Source: Candidatus Iainarchaeum sp. (GTDB lineage Archaea; Micrarchaeota; Micrarchaeia; Burarchaeales; Fermentimicrarchaeaceae). Taken from it: a stretch of 42,032 nucleotides of DNA. Numbering within the stretch: the stretch's first letter is position 1; each line of letters starts with the position of its first letter. The DNA lies in NCBI GenBank assembly GCA_028714235.1, contig JAQTMQ010000007.1, positions 1-42,032 of the forward strand, given 5' to 3'. A model generated the notes under the pieces. It ran no database searches and was not told the origin of the DNA. It saw only the letters and a program-made list of their open reading frames with translations. The position numbers and the translations under genes are program-made. This document shows, piece after piece, positions 34,389-42,032 of this stretch.

Positions 34389-34745
34389 CTACCCGTCCTT
34401 CAGGACCGATGAGCGCTTTTTTTCCGGGAGCTTCACGTAGTAGACGCCGTAGGAATCCTTGACCACGACCGGGTCGCGGTTGATTATGAGGGATGCGAGG
34501 TCGAGCTCGAACACGCCTTTTTCGAGCATCCGCACGTTCTCGATTTCTATGGTTACGGGCGCGCCGATCCGCTTTTCGTCAATCTTCCTCAATTCGCTCT
34601 GGAGCCAGTCCATTTCCCCGGCTTTCTTGAGGTCCTCCTTTTTCTTCATGTAAAGGAAGATGCGGGCGCCGCACCCGCAGCCCCGGATGAGCTCCATCGC
34701 GTCCCCGGAATAGTCTTTTCCGCACCTGATGCAGCGGTGTGGCAA
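34389..34745 (-). CDS. OapC/ArvC-like zinc-ribbon protein
   Basis: MPHRCIRCGKDYSGDAMELIRGCGCGARIFLYMKKK; downstream of DUF2073 and Era-like GTPase. Confidence 0.8.
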   Translation of the reverse strand: MPHRCIRCGKDYSGDAMELIRGCGCGARIFLYMKKKEDLKKAGEMDWLQSELRKIDEKRIGAPVTIEIENVRMLEKGVFELDLASLIINRDPVVVKDSYGVYYVKLPEKKRSSVLKDG

Positions 34746-34751
34746 CCCGCG

Positions 34752-35132
34752 TCACCTCCGGGTTTTTTCGCCCGCGCGCCAGCTGAGCGATTCGGGGTCC
34801 TTTTTTATCTGCTGGACGAGCTGGGAGGGCCCTATTACGGTGAGCCCGCGGGGCTTGCCTCCGAGCATGCGGATGATGCTTTCGCGCAGGCTCCTGAATT
34901 CGCCCCCGTTTCCGATGACGGTGCCGCCAAGCGTCCCGATTTCTATCCCCGGAAAATTTGGGGACACTTTTTTCATGGTGGCCTCGATAAGCCGGGTTTC
35001 CTCGCCGAGCGAAAGCGGGTCCTCCAGGACGAGAATCTTGCCTTTCCTCAGGTTGCCCACGAGGAACTCGATTTTTTTTGCGCCGGGCTGCTGGGACAGG
35101 ACTTCGGCCGAAAGGAATTCTATTTCAATCAT
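34752..35132 (-). CDS. DUF2073 (OapB/ArvB-like) protein
   Basis: MIEIEFLSAEVLSQQPGAKKIEFLVGNLRKGKILVLEDPLSLGEETRLIEATM...GLTVIGPSQLVQQIKKD. Confidence 0.8.
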   Translation of the reverse strand: MIEIEFLSAEVLSQQPGAKKIEFLVGNLRKGKILVLEDPLSLGEETRLIEATMKKVSPNFPGIEIGTLGGTVIGNGGEFRSLRESIIRMLGGKPRGLTVIGPSQLVQQIKKDPESLSWRAGEKTRR

Positions 35133-35136
35133 GCGA

Positions 35137-35757
35137 TTACCTCATCCGCCTGGCGATCTCGTCGTAAAGCAGGTCGACGTTGTCGCCTTTCAGCGCCGAA
35201 ACCTCTACGACCGGGTATTGCGGGTACGCCTCCCTTATGCGCTTCGCGTCCGCCTTGGGAAGGTCAATCTTGTTCGCCACGAGTATCACGGGAATCTCGC
35301 GCGCCTCGAGGTTCCCTATCACCGTTATGTTCACCTGCGTGTAAGGGTCCTCGCAGGCGTCCATGACCACGAGCGCGGCGTCCACCTTCTCAAGCCACTT
35401 GATTGCCTCTATGATGCCCTTCGTGGCTTCCTTGGAGCGCTTCTGCGCCTCCTCGAGCGTGAGGCCGTACCTTATGAAGTCGCGGTAATCCACCTTCGTC
35501 GAGATGCCGGGCATGTCAAGCAGGTTCATGGAAAGCTCGAAGCCGTTCGCGCGCATGCGCACGTTCTCCTTCTGCTGCACCATCCTCGTCTCGTGCGGTA
35601 TGCGGGAAACCTCGCCGAGCGGCTCGCCCAGCCAGTCCATCGAGATTTTGTTCGCGAGGCTCGTCTTCCCGGCGTTGGGCGCGCCGTAAAGCCCGAGGCA
35701 AACCCTCTTTTTCCTGCCGAACAGGCCGCGTATCCAGCCAAAAATTGAGTCAATCAT
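35137..35757 (-). CDS. Era-like GTPase
   Basis: LGLYGAPNAGKTSLANKI (P-loop), LLDMPGIST, VANKIDLPKADAKR (NKxD). Confidence 0.92.
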   Translation of the reverse strand: MIDSIFGWIRGLFGRKKRVCLGLYGAPNAGKTSLANKISMDWLGEPLGEVSRIPHETRMVQQKENVRMRANGFELSMNLLDMPGISTKVDYRDFIRYGLTLEEAQKRSKEATKGIIEAIKWLEKVDAALVVMDACEDPYTQVNITVIGNLEAREIPVILVANKIDLPKADAKRIREAYPQYPVVEVSALKGDNVDLLYDEIARRMR

Positions 35758-35939
35758 CTAGCACCAACCCTACGCGCAATCGCCGAGCGCATTCCTTTCA
35801 CTGGCCGCAGCAAGGAATTGGCTTCAGGGAATATTTATACCTTTTCAGGGGCAGCGCCCGGCGGCAGGCCAACGGGCGCCGCGAAAGCCGGCCCGTTTCG
35901 CGCCGTTTCAAGGCCGCGTTCCGGGCAGGCCGCGGCGGA

Positions 35940-36632
35940 TTACTCCTTCGGGTATTTGGACACCAGGTCCGCCCACCACGCGTCCTCTTTTTCGGGCTCG
36001 AATTTCTGCGGGGCGGACGCTTTGCCGCCTTCCTTGATTTCAATCATCTGGCCGGGCGAAAGGCTTGCCGTTTCCGCGGGCGCCTCCAGCTGCACGTCCG
36101 CCTTGCCGTCGAGAAGCTTGAAGGCCATCTTCCCGCCCGAGCTTTGGAGCAGGACGTCCGCGTTGCGTATGAGCGCGGTGAATCCCCCGGCCGAGAGGAT
36201 GAACGGCTCGGTGCCGCGCTCGACCATGAAATGGAGGCTGCCCTTGAACGATTCCACGACCACCTTTTTCGGGGCGCTCGGCAGGGGCAGCAGCGCGAGC
36301 TGGCCGAATTTGAACGTGGTGCCCGGGCCCGCGTCCTGCACTATCCCGGAATTGTAGAAGACGAGCCGGAGCTTCCCGGCGTCGCTGCCTTTCCCGCAGA
36401 TTTTCACGGTGTCCCCGGTTCCGACCGCGATTCCGGCCTTGGCGTCGCACCAGTCGCTTGAACCCTTCCTGTTGACCCGTGGCCTGCCCGAAAACGAGGT
36501 TATCACGCCGCAGCTTGGGCATGGGCTGTACGAGTACGAGCACTTGAGCGCGCTCGTCACGCAGGCATCCTCGTCGCTTTCCTGGATTTTGGTCATTTTT
36601 CCGGGTTCAGCCGCCATTGGGGCCACCTCCAT
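35940..36632 (-). CDS. FecR-like domain protein with N-terminal Cys-rich region
   Basis: KVVVESFKGSLHFMVERGTEPFILSAGGFTALIRNADVLLQSSGGKMAFKLLDGKADVQLEAPAETASLSPGQMIEIKEGG...WWADLVSKYPKE; N-term CSYSYSPCPSCG. Confidence 0.65.
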   Translation of the reverse strand: MEVAPMAAEPGKMTKIQESDEDACVTSALKCSYSYSPCPSCGVITSFSGRPRVNRKGSSDWCDAKAGIAVGTGDTVKICGKGSDAGKLRLVFYNSGIVQDAGPGTTFKFGQLALLPLPSAPKKVVVESFKGSLHFMVERGTEPFILSAGGFTALIRNADVLLQSSGGKMAFKLLDGKADVQLEAPAETASLSPGQMIEIKEGGKASAPQKFEPEKEDAWWADLVSKYPKE

Positions 36633-36639
36633 ACCTGGT

Positions 36640-37962
36640 CTATTCGTCTTTGCGGATAATAAATAATATTGCGCAAGGCACGAAGGCGAGAAGGGCGAGC
36701 CCCGGCGCGCAGAAGCCGCCGGAGGGGGCCGGCAGCGGGGTAGCCCCCTGCTCCGGGGTTCCGGTTGCCTGCGGGCCGGGAGTGGGCGAGCCTTGCCCTG
36801 CCGGGCTCGGGCTTGGGGTTGGGGTTGGCGATGGAGCCGGGGTTGCCGCGCAGGTGCAGCGGTGGTCCTCGATTTCGCAGCCGCAGGGGACCGGCCTGCA
36901 GGCGTGGTCCGTGCACGCGAATTCCTCGAAGCAGTCGGAGTCCGAGCAGCAGCCGTAAGGAACGATTGTGTGGTTGCCCACGAGGCCGCAGCCGGTTATT
37001 TTGACGCACGCCCCGGCGCTGCATTTGGAGTCGCCCGGGCAGCTCGCGTCCGTCACGCATCCCGTGCACGCGTTGCCAACGCAAATCTTTCCCGCTGGGC
37101 AGGCGGAATTGTTGCAGCATTCGAAATCCTGCCAGGCGTGGTTGCGGTACTGCCCGCAGGACGAGTTCGGAGGGATGTATGTGCAAAGGCCGGTCGCAAG
37201 GTTGCATTTCTCGTCAATCACGCAGTCCGAGTCGAAGACGCAGAGACGCTGCATCCTGCACGAGTTCCGTATGCACGTGGAGTTGGCCGGGCACTCCGAG
37301 TTGTCGCAGCACATGAAGCTTCTCCACGTGTGGTTCACGATTTCGCCGCAGGTGCCAACCGGGACGGAGTAGCATTGCCTGTTCACGCAGTATTCGTCGG
37401 CCGCGCACTGGGAGCTTGAGGAGCATTCGCTGTGCACGCACTGGTAGGCGGCGCAGCCAAGTCCCCCGGCGCAGTCGGAGTCCGTCGCGCATTCCACGAA
37501 CGGCTGGAACTGTATAGAGACCAGCTCGTCGCTTGACACGCATTCCCCTGTGTCAAGGTTCACGACGCGAAGCGTCTCGGTGATTGACGCCACCCTGACC
37601 TTGAACCTGCCCTGGAGCTCGCCCGTCGCGCCCTGCAAAACCCCGTCCAGCACGGACTCGGTGCCGTTCAGCCATGCGACCTGGAATGATGCCGACTCCT
37701 GGCCGAGCGCGCAGGAGCCGCACGTGCGCGAGCCGCTTTCCCCGCTGCATTGCGCGAACCCCGCGTCAACCGAAATCCTGTACGCGCGGACGTCCGCCCA
37801 GGCGTTGCCGAAAGCGACGCGCATGACTCCGCCCTCGCCCGCCGGCCCGGCGCCGATCGGTGAGAGGTAGACGCCTGCCGCCGCGAGGCCCGAGAGCGAG
37901 AGAAAGAGCGCTGAAGCGAGCAGGAGGCTTCTGGCGGTTCGGCGCGCGCAAATTCCCGGCAT
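36640..37962 (-). CDS. Secreted Cys-rich repeat surface protein with TP/SP-rich stalk and C-terminal TM
   Basis: ATG 37962 [30 protein letters not shown] signal; repeats [26 protein letters not shown] / [40 protein letters not shown] stalk; [24 protein letters not shown]. Confidence 0.85.
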   Translation of the reverse strand: MPGICARRTARSLLLASALFLSLSGLAAAGVYLSPIGAGPAGEGGVMRVAFGNAWADVRAYRISVDAGFAQCSGESGSRTCGSCALGQESASFQVAWLNGTESVLDGVLQGATGELQGRFKVRVASITETLRVVNLDTGECVSSDELVSIQFQPFVECATDSDCAGGLGCAAYQCVHSECSSSSQCAADEYCVNRQCYSVPVGTCGEIVNHTWRSFMCCDNSECPANSTCIRNSCRMQRLCVFDSDCVIDEKCNLATGLCTYIPPNSSCGQYRNHAWQDFECCNNSACPAGKICVGNACTGCVTDASCPGDSKCSAGACVKITGCGLVGNHTIVPYGCCSDSDCFEEFACTDHACRPVPCGCEIEDHRCTCAATPAPSPTPTPSPSPAGQGSPTPGPQATGTPEQGATPLPAPSGGFCAPGLALLAFVPCAILFIIRKDE

Positions 37963-38031
37963 ACCCCCATTTTTGCCGGTGCGAACCTTTTTAACGTTTC
38001 CAACCGCAATACCGATAACTGTTTTTGGGGG

Positions 38032-39288
38032 GTGCATCGGGTGGGTTTCCTGGAAAAACGCGATCCGGAGATTTTCAATGCCATCAGGGGCGAAATCGGG
38101 AGGCAGAGGGGGACGCTTGAGCTCATCGCGTCCGAAAACTTCACGAGCCTCGCGGTCCTGGAAGCGCAGGGCTGCGTCATGACGAACAAGTATTCGGAAG
38201 GCTACCCGGGCAAGCGGTATTACGGGGGAAACGAGTTCATCGACGTCGCGGAAAACCTCGCCCGCGACCGCGTGAAAAAGATTTTCAATGCCGAGCACGC
38301 GAACGTGCAGCCGCATTCCGGCTCGAGCGCGAACATGGAGGCGTATTTCGCGGTCTTGAAGCTCGGCGACAAGATTTTGAGCCTCTTCCTCCCGGAAGGC
38401 GGCCATTTGTCGCATGGGAGCCCGGTCAACTTCTCCGGCCAGTTCTACAAGATTGCGCACTACCACCTCGACCCGGAAACCGGGATGCTTGACTTCGACG
38501 CGATTAGGAAGGCGGCGCTTGCCGAAAAGCCGCAGATGATTTTGTGCGGCTATTCCGCCTATCCGCGAACCGTTGACTTCAAGGCGTTCAAGGAGATCGC
38601 GGACGAGGTCGGCGCGGTGATGATGGCGGACGTCGCGCACATCGCGGGGCTGATTGCCGGGGGCGAGCATCCCCACCCGTTCCCCTACGCGGATATTGTT
38701 ACTACCACCACGCACAAGACGCTGCGCGGGCCGCGCGGGGCCGTAATCATGTGCAGGGAAAAATACGCGCAGGCGGTCGACAAGGCGGTTTTCCCCGGGA
38801 TGCAGGGGGGGCCGCTTGACCACGCGATTGCCGCGAAAGCGGTGTGCTTCGGCGAGGCGATGAAGCCCGAATTCAGGGGTTACGCGCGCCAAATCGTCTT
38901 GAACGCGAAGGCGCTCGCCGACGAGCTGATGGGCAGGGGCTTCAAGCTCGTTTCAGGCGGCACGGACAACCACCTCATGCTCGTGGATTTGCGCAGCAAG
39001 GGCTGCACGGGAAAGGAGGCGCAGGTTTGGCTTGAGGCCGCGGGCGTAACCGCGAACAAGAACATGGTGCCTAACGACGACAAGTCGCCTTTCGTCACTA
39101 GCGGCATCCGCCTCGGCACCCCGGCGCTCACGACGCGCGGGATGAAGGAAGGCGAAATGCGCGAGATTGGCGGAATGATTGACAGGATTGTCGCGTCGAA
39201 GGGCGACGCGGCGGTGGCGGCGAAGGTGAAGGGCGAAGTGTCCGCGCTTTGCGCGCGCTTCCCGCTTTACCCGGAGCTTGAGTGGTGA
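38032..39288 (+). CDS. glyA: Serine hydroxymethyltransferase
   Basis: [41 protein letters not shown]...[18 protein letters not shown]. Start GTG 38032 or 38041. Confidence 0.97.
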   Translation: MHRVGFLEKRDPEIFNAIRGEIGRQRGTLELIASENFTSLAVLEAQGCVMTNKYSEGYPGKRYYGGNEFIDVAENLARDRVKKIFNAEHANVQPHSGSSANMEAYFAVLKLGDKILSLFLPEGGHLSHGSPVNFSGQFYKIAHYHLDPETGMLDFDAIRKAALAEKPQMILCGYSAYPRTVDFKAFKEIADEVGAVMMADVAHIAGLIAGGEHPHPFPYADIVTTTTHKTLRGPRGAVIMCREKYAQAVDKAVFPGMQGGPLDHAIAAKAVCFGEAMKPEFRGYARQIVLNAKALADELMGRGFKLVSGGTDNHLMLVDLRSKGCTGKEAQVWLEAAGVTANKNMVPNDDKSPFVTSGIRLGTPALTTRGMKEGEMREIGGMIDRIVASKGDAAVAAKVKGEVSALCARFPLYPELEW

Positions 39289-39310
39289 ATGCCTGCGCGC
39301 GGTGTCTCCC

Positions 39311-40153
39311 ATGGCTGCGGAAATAATTGACGGGCGCAAAATCGCGGACTCGCTTCTTTCGGCCCTCGCGGAAGAAATCCGGGGCAAGGGCCTGAAGCCC
39401 AAGCTTGCGACCGTCCTCGTCGGCGAGGACCCCGCTTCGGTGTCCTACGTCGCCGGAAAAATCAGGGCGTGCGAAAGAATCGGCGTCGCGAGCGACGCGC
39501 ACAGGCTGCCCGCCTCGGTGACCGAGGGGGAGCTTCTCAAGCTCGTGGGGAAGCTGAACGCGGACAGGTCGGTCCACGGGATTCTGGTGCAGTTCCCCCT
39601 GCCGCCGCACCTTAGCGAGAAGAAGGTTACCGAAGCCATCTCGGAGGAAAAGGACGTTGACGGCTTCAGCCCCCGCAGCCTTGGCAGGCTGTTCGGCGGG
39701 GACGAGTCGATGCCCGCGGCCACGCCTGCCGGCGTGACTTATTTGCTTGAGGCCGCGGGCGTGCGCATCGCCGGCTCGCATGCGGTGGTCGTCGGGAGGA
39801 GCATCACGGTCGGAAAACCGCTTGCGGCGATGCTCTTGAACCGGGACGCGACGGTGACCGTCTGCCACTCGAAGACGAGGGACCTCGCAAGCCACACGCG
39901 GCAGGCGGACATCCTGTGCGTCGCGGTCGGGAAGCCGGGAATGGTTTCCGCGGGCATGGTGAAGAAGGGCGCGACCGTCGTTGACGTCGGCACCACGCGG
40001 GTGGACGGGAGGCTCGCGGGCGACGTGGATTTTGACGCGGTCAGGGAGGTCGCCGGAAAAATCACGCCCGTCCCGCGCGGCATCGGCCCCATGACAATCG
40101 CGTCCCTGATGCGGAACACGGTTAGGGCGTGCGAGCGGGCGGCCGCAAGATGA
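39311..40153 (+). CDS. folD: Methylenetetrahydrofolate dehydrogenase/cyclohydrolase
   Basis: MAAEIIDGRKIADSLL...ILVQFPLPPHLSEKKVTEAISEEKDVDGFSP...VVVGRSITVGKPLAAMLLNRDATVTVCHSKT. Confidence 0.97.
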   Translation: MAAEIIDGRKIADSLLSALAEEIRGKGLKPKLATVLVGEDPASVSYVAGKIRACERIGVASDAHRLPASVTEGELLKLVGKLNADRSVHGILVQFPLPPHLSEKKVTEAISEEKDVDGFSPRSLGRLFGGDESMPAATPAGVTYLLEAAGVRIAGSHAVVVGRSITVGKPLAAMLLNRDATVTVCHSKTRDLASHTRQADILCVAVGKPGMVSAGMVKKGATVVDVGTTRVDGRLAGDVDFDAVREVAGKITPVPRGIGPMTIASLMRNTVRACERAAAR

Positions 40154-40183
40154 TTGCGCTTGGCTGTCTTTCAGGCTGGTTGG

Positions 40184-41452
40184 ATGGACGTTTTGGACGA
40201 GGTTCTCGCGCTTCCGAGGAAGATGGGCCCCGGCGACCTCGGGCCCATGGGGCGCCTCGTCGGGGAGGCGGGCAACCCGCAGAACCGCTTCAAGGCGGTC
40301 GTCGTGGGCGGCACTAACGGGAAGGGCTCGATTACCGCGATGGTCTCGTCAATCCTCGCAAGCTCCGGGTTCAGGACGGGCGCGTATTACTCGCCCCACG
40401 TGGACTGCATCGGGGAGCGCATACGGGTCGGCGGCGAAAACATTCCCGAGGAGGACATCGCCCGCATTTTCGCGGAGAGGGTCAAGCCGGTGATTGCCGG
40501 CGGGCTCGAAGTCTCCTTTTTCGAGGCGATGACCGCGATCGCGTTCCATTATTTCGCGGAGCAGGAGGTTGACTACGCGGTGCTTGAAGTCGGGCTCGGC
40601 GGCAGGTTTGACGCGACGAACGTTGCAGACCCGAGGGTTTCGGTCGTCGCGACGGTGGACCTCGAGCACACCGAGATACTCGGCGGAAGCATCGCGCGGA
40701 TTGCCGCGGAAAAAGTGGAAATCCTGCGCAAGGGCGGGACGCTCGTGACGAATGAAGACAAGGACGAGGCGATGGCCGTTTTCGTGAAGGCGTGCGCGGA
40801 AAAAGGCGCGGAGCTCTTGCGCGTCGGCCGCGATGCGCGCGCCGAGAAGCTGGCCTGCGACGACAAGGAGAACGTCTGGAGAATCAGGTCCAGGCACGGC
40901 GAATACGTCGGGCGGCTGAAGCTCCTCGGCGAGCACCAGGCAGGCAACGCCGCGGCGGCAGTGCTTGCGGCCGAAGCGCTGCGCGAGCCCGGGATTACCC
41001 GGGAATCAATCGAGCGCGGCCTCCGCGGCGCCTTCCTTCCCGCGCGGGTCGAGGTCGTCTCGCGCAACCCGCTCGTGGTCATGGATGGCGCGCACAACCC
41101 CGCCGCGATGAGGGCGCTTGCGAGGGCCTTGAGGCTTTTCCCGCACAAGCGCGCCGTTCTCGCAATCGGGATGATGGCGGACAAGGACATCGGGGGGACG
41201 GTCAGGGAAATCGCGCCGCTTTGCGGCAGGATATTCGTCAACAAGCCCAACGTGCCGCGCGCGGCAACCCCGGAGGCGATAGCGGGCGAGGCGAGAAAGT
41301 ACTGCCCGGACGTGGAAATCGTTCCGGACGTCCGGGAGTCGTACGCGCGGGCGGTTTCGTCGGCAGGCGAGGGCGGCATGGTCGTCCTCGCGGGCTCGAT
41401 TTACATGGTTTCCGAGGCGCGCGGGAAGGACCGGCTGGGGTTGTGCCAGTGA
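40184..41452 (+). CDS. folC: Folylpolyglutamate/dihydrofolate synthase family
   Basis: VVVGGTNGKGSITAMVSSILASSGFRTGAYYSPHVDCIGERIRVGG...VVMDGAHNPAAMRALARAL; start ATG 40184 or TTG 40154. Confidence 0.93.
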   Translation: MDVLDEVLALPRKMGPGDLGPMGRLVGEAGNPQNRFKAVVVGGTNGKGSITAMVSSILASSGFRTGAYYSPHVDCIGERIRVGGENIPEEDIARIFAERVKPVIAGGLEVSFFEAMTAIAFHYFAEQEVDYAVLEVGLGGRFDATNVADPRVSVVATVDLEHTEILGGSIARIAAEKVEILRKGGTLVTNEDKDEAMAVFVKACAEKGAELLRVGRDARAEKLACDDKENVWRIRSRHGEYVGRLKLLGEHQAGNAAAAVLAAEALREPGITRESIERGLRGAFLPARVEVVSRNPLVVMDGAHNPAAMRALARALRLFPHKRAVLAIGMMADKDIGGTVREIAPLCGRIFVNKPNVPRAATPEAIAGEARKYCPDVEIVPDVRESYARAVSSAGEGGMVVLAGSIYMVSEARGKDRLGLCQ

Positions 41453-42009
41453 TTGGGAAAACCGCGTTGCGGAAGACGATGCGTGAAACGCTGTCCGGCA
41501 TGCCGGAGGCCGACTTGCGCGAAAAGAGCCTTGAAATCGGGCGCAGGCTCGCCTCGTCGCGGGAATTCGCGGAGGCGGCCTCAATCCTCGCCTACGTTTC
41601 CCTGCCGGGCGAGCCGGAAACGAGGGGAATAATAAAGAAGGCGCTGCGCCTAAAGAAGGCCGTGTACGCCCCGAAAGTGGAGGGGAACTCCATTTGCGTG
41701 TGCAGGCTTCACGGGCTTGAAGGGCTCAAGCCCGGAAGGTTCGGGATATGCGAGCCGCCGGGGGAGGCCAGGTGCGGCGTCCACGAGTTCGGAATCGTGC
41801 TGGTGCCCGGGCTTGCGTTTGACCCGCAGGGGCGCAGGCTGGGGCGGGGCGGCGGTTTTTACGACCGGCTGCTCTCGGAGGCGTCCGGGGAGTTCGCGGC
41901 GCTCGCTTTCGACGAGCAGGTCGTGGCCCGCGTCCCCACCGCGGCGCACGACGTGCGCGTTGACAGGATTTTCACGGACAAGAGAGTGATTGAATGCCGA
42001 AAAAGCTGA
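41449..42009 (+). CDS. 5-formyltetrahydrofolate cyclo-ligase
   Basis: GTG 41449 overlapping folC stop; GIVLVPGLAFDPQGRRLGRGGGFYDRLLSEA signature. Confidence 0.93.
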   Translation: MIGKTALRKTMRETLSGMPEADLREKSLEIGRRLASSREFAEAASILAYVSLPGEPETRGIIKKALRLKKAVYAPKVEGNSICVCRLHGLEGLKPGRFGICEPPGEARCGVHEFGIVLVPGLAFDPQGRRLGRGGGFYDRLLSEASGEFAALAFDEQVVARVPTAAHDVRVDRIFTDKRVIECRKS

Positions 42010-42032
42010 GGGTCGCGGTGCTCGCGAGCGGA
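41994..42032 (+). CDS. purN: Phosphoribosylglycinamide formyltransferase, N-terminal fragment (truncated by window)
   Basis: ATG 41994: MPKKLRVAVLASG, matching the GART/PurN N-terminus (RVAVLASGxGSN); only 13 codons visible. Confidence 0.7.
   Translation, partial: MPKKLRVAVLASG

Noticed and set aside
1-42032. CRISPR arrays, transposons, toxin-antitoxin pairs, prophage
   Set aside because: No regularly spaced repeats, transposase motifs, terminal inverted repeats or phage structural genes were found on reading; the only defence-type gene is the Type IIG R-M.

Overview
This is a GC-rich (mostly about 60% by eye) archaeal chromosome segment. Its gene content looks like a DPANN/Diapherotrites/Micrarchaeota-type lineage, but that placement is inference. 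It is gene-dense. Most genes are housekeeping or metabolic and recognisable from sequence: an AMP-salvage pair (AMP phosphorylase, truncated by the window edge, plus ribose-1,5-bisphosphate isomerase), porCDAB pyruvate:ferredoxin oxidoreductase, dCTP deaminase, a ZIP transporter, Fe/Mn SOD, FtsZ, an M50 protease, MBF1, FEN1, a hexulose-phosphate synthase/RraA fusion, archaeal MAT, a second HPS/OMPDC-family protein, PurB, PurM, PurSL, PurQ, an Era-like GTPase/DUF2073/Zn-ribbon trio, and a folate/one-carbon run (glyA-folD-folC-MTHFS-purN, the last truncated). Accessory content includes a Type IIG restriction-modification gene inserted between purL and purQ, two Cys-rich surface proteins, a glycosyltransferase/thioredoxin-like cluster and several orphans. 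I see no tRNA, rRNA, CRISPR array or transposase. The best candidates for something new are: (1) a tandem pair of diverged orphan paralogues at 2.1-3.6 kb; (2) an 18-nt promoter element with fixed spacing shared by those two orphans and a third orphan at 33.9 kb; (3) the Type IIG R-M gene translationally overlapped with purQ; (4) a lipoprotein with four 'HGC..SAGYsWC....kCiR.WEEnC' modules; (5) a 49-aa Zn-ribbon microprotein downstream of the M50 protease, which the supplied ORF track misses. I found no clear multi-gene novel defence system.
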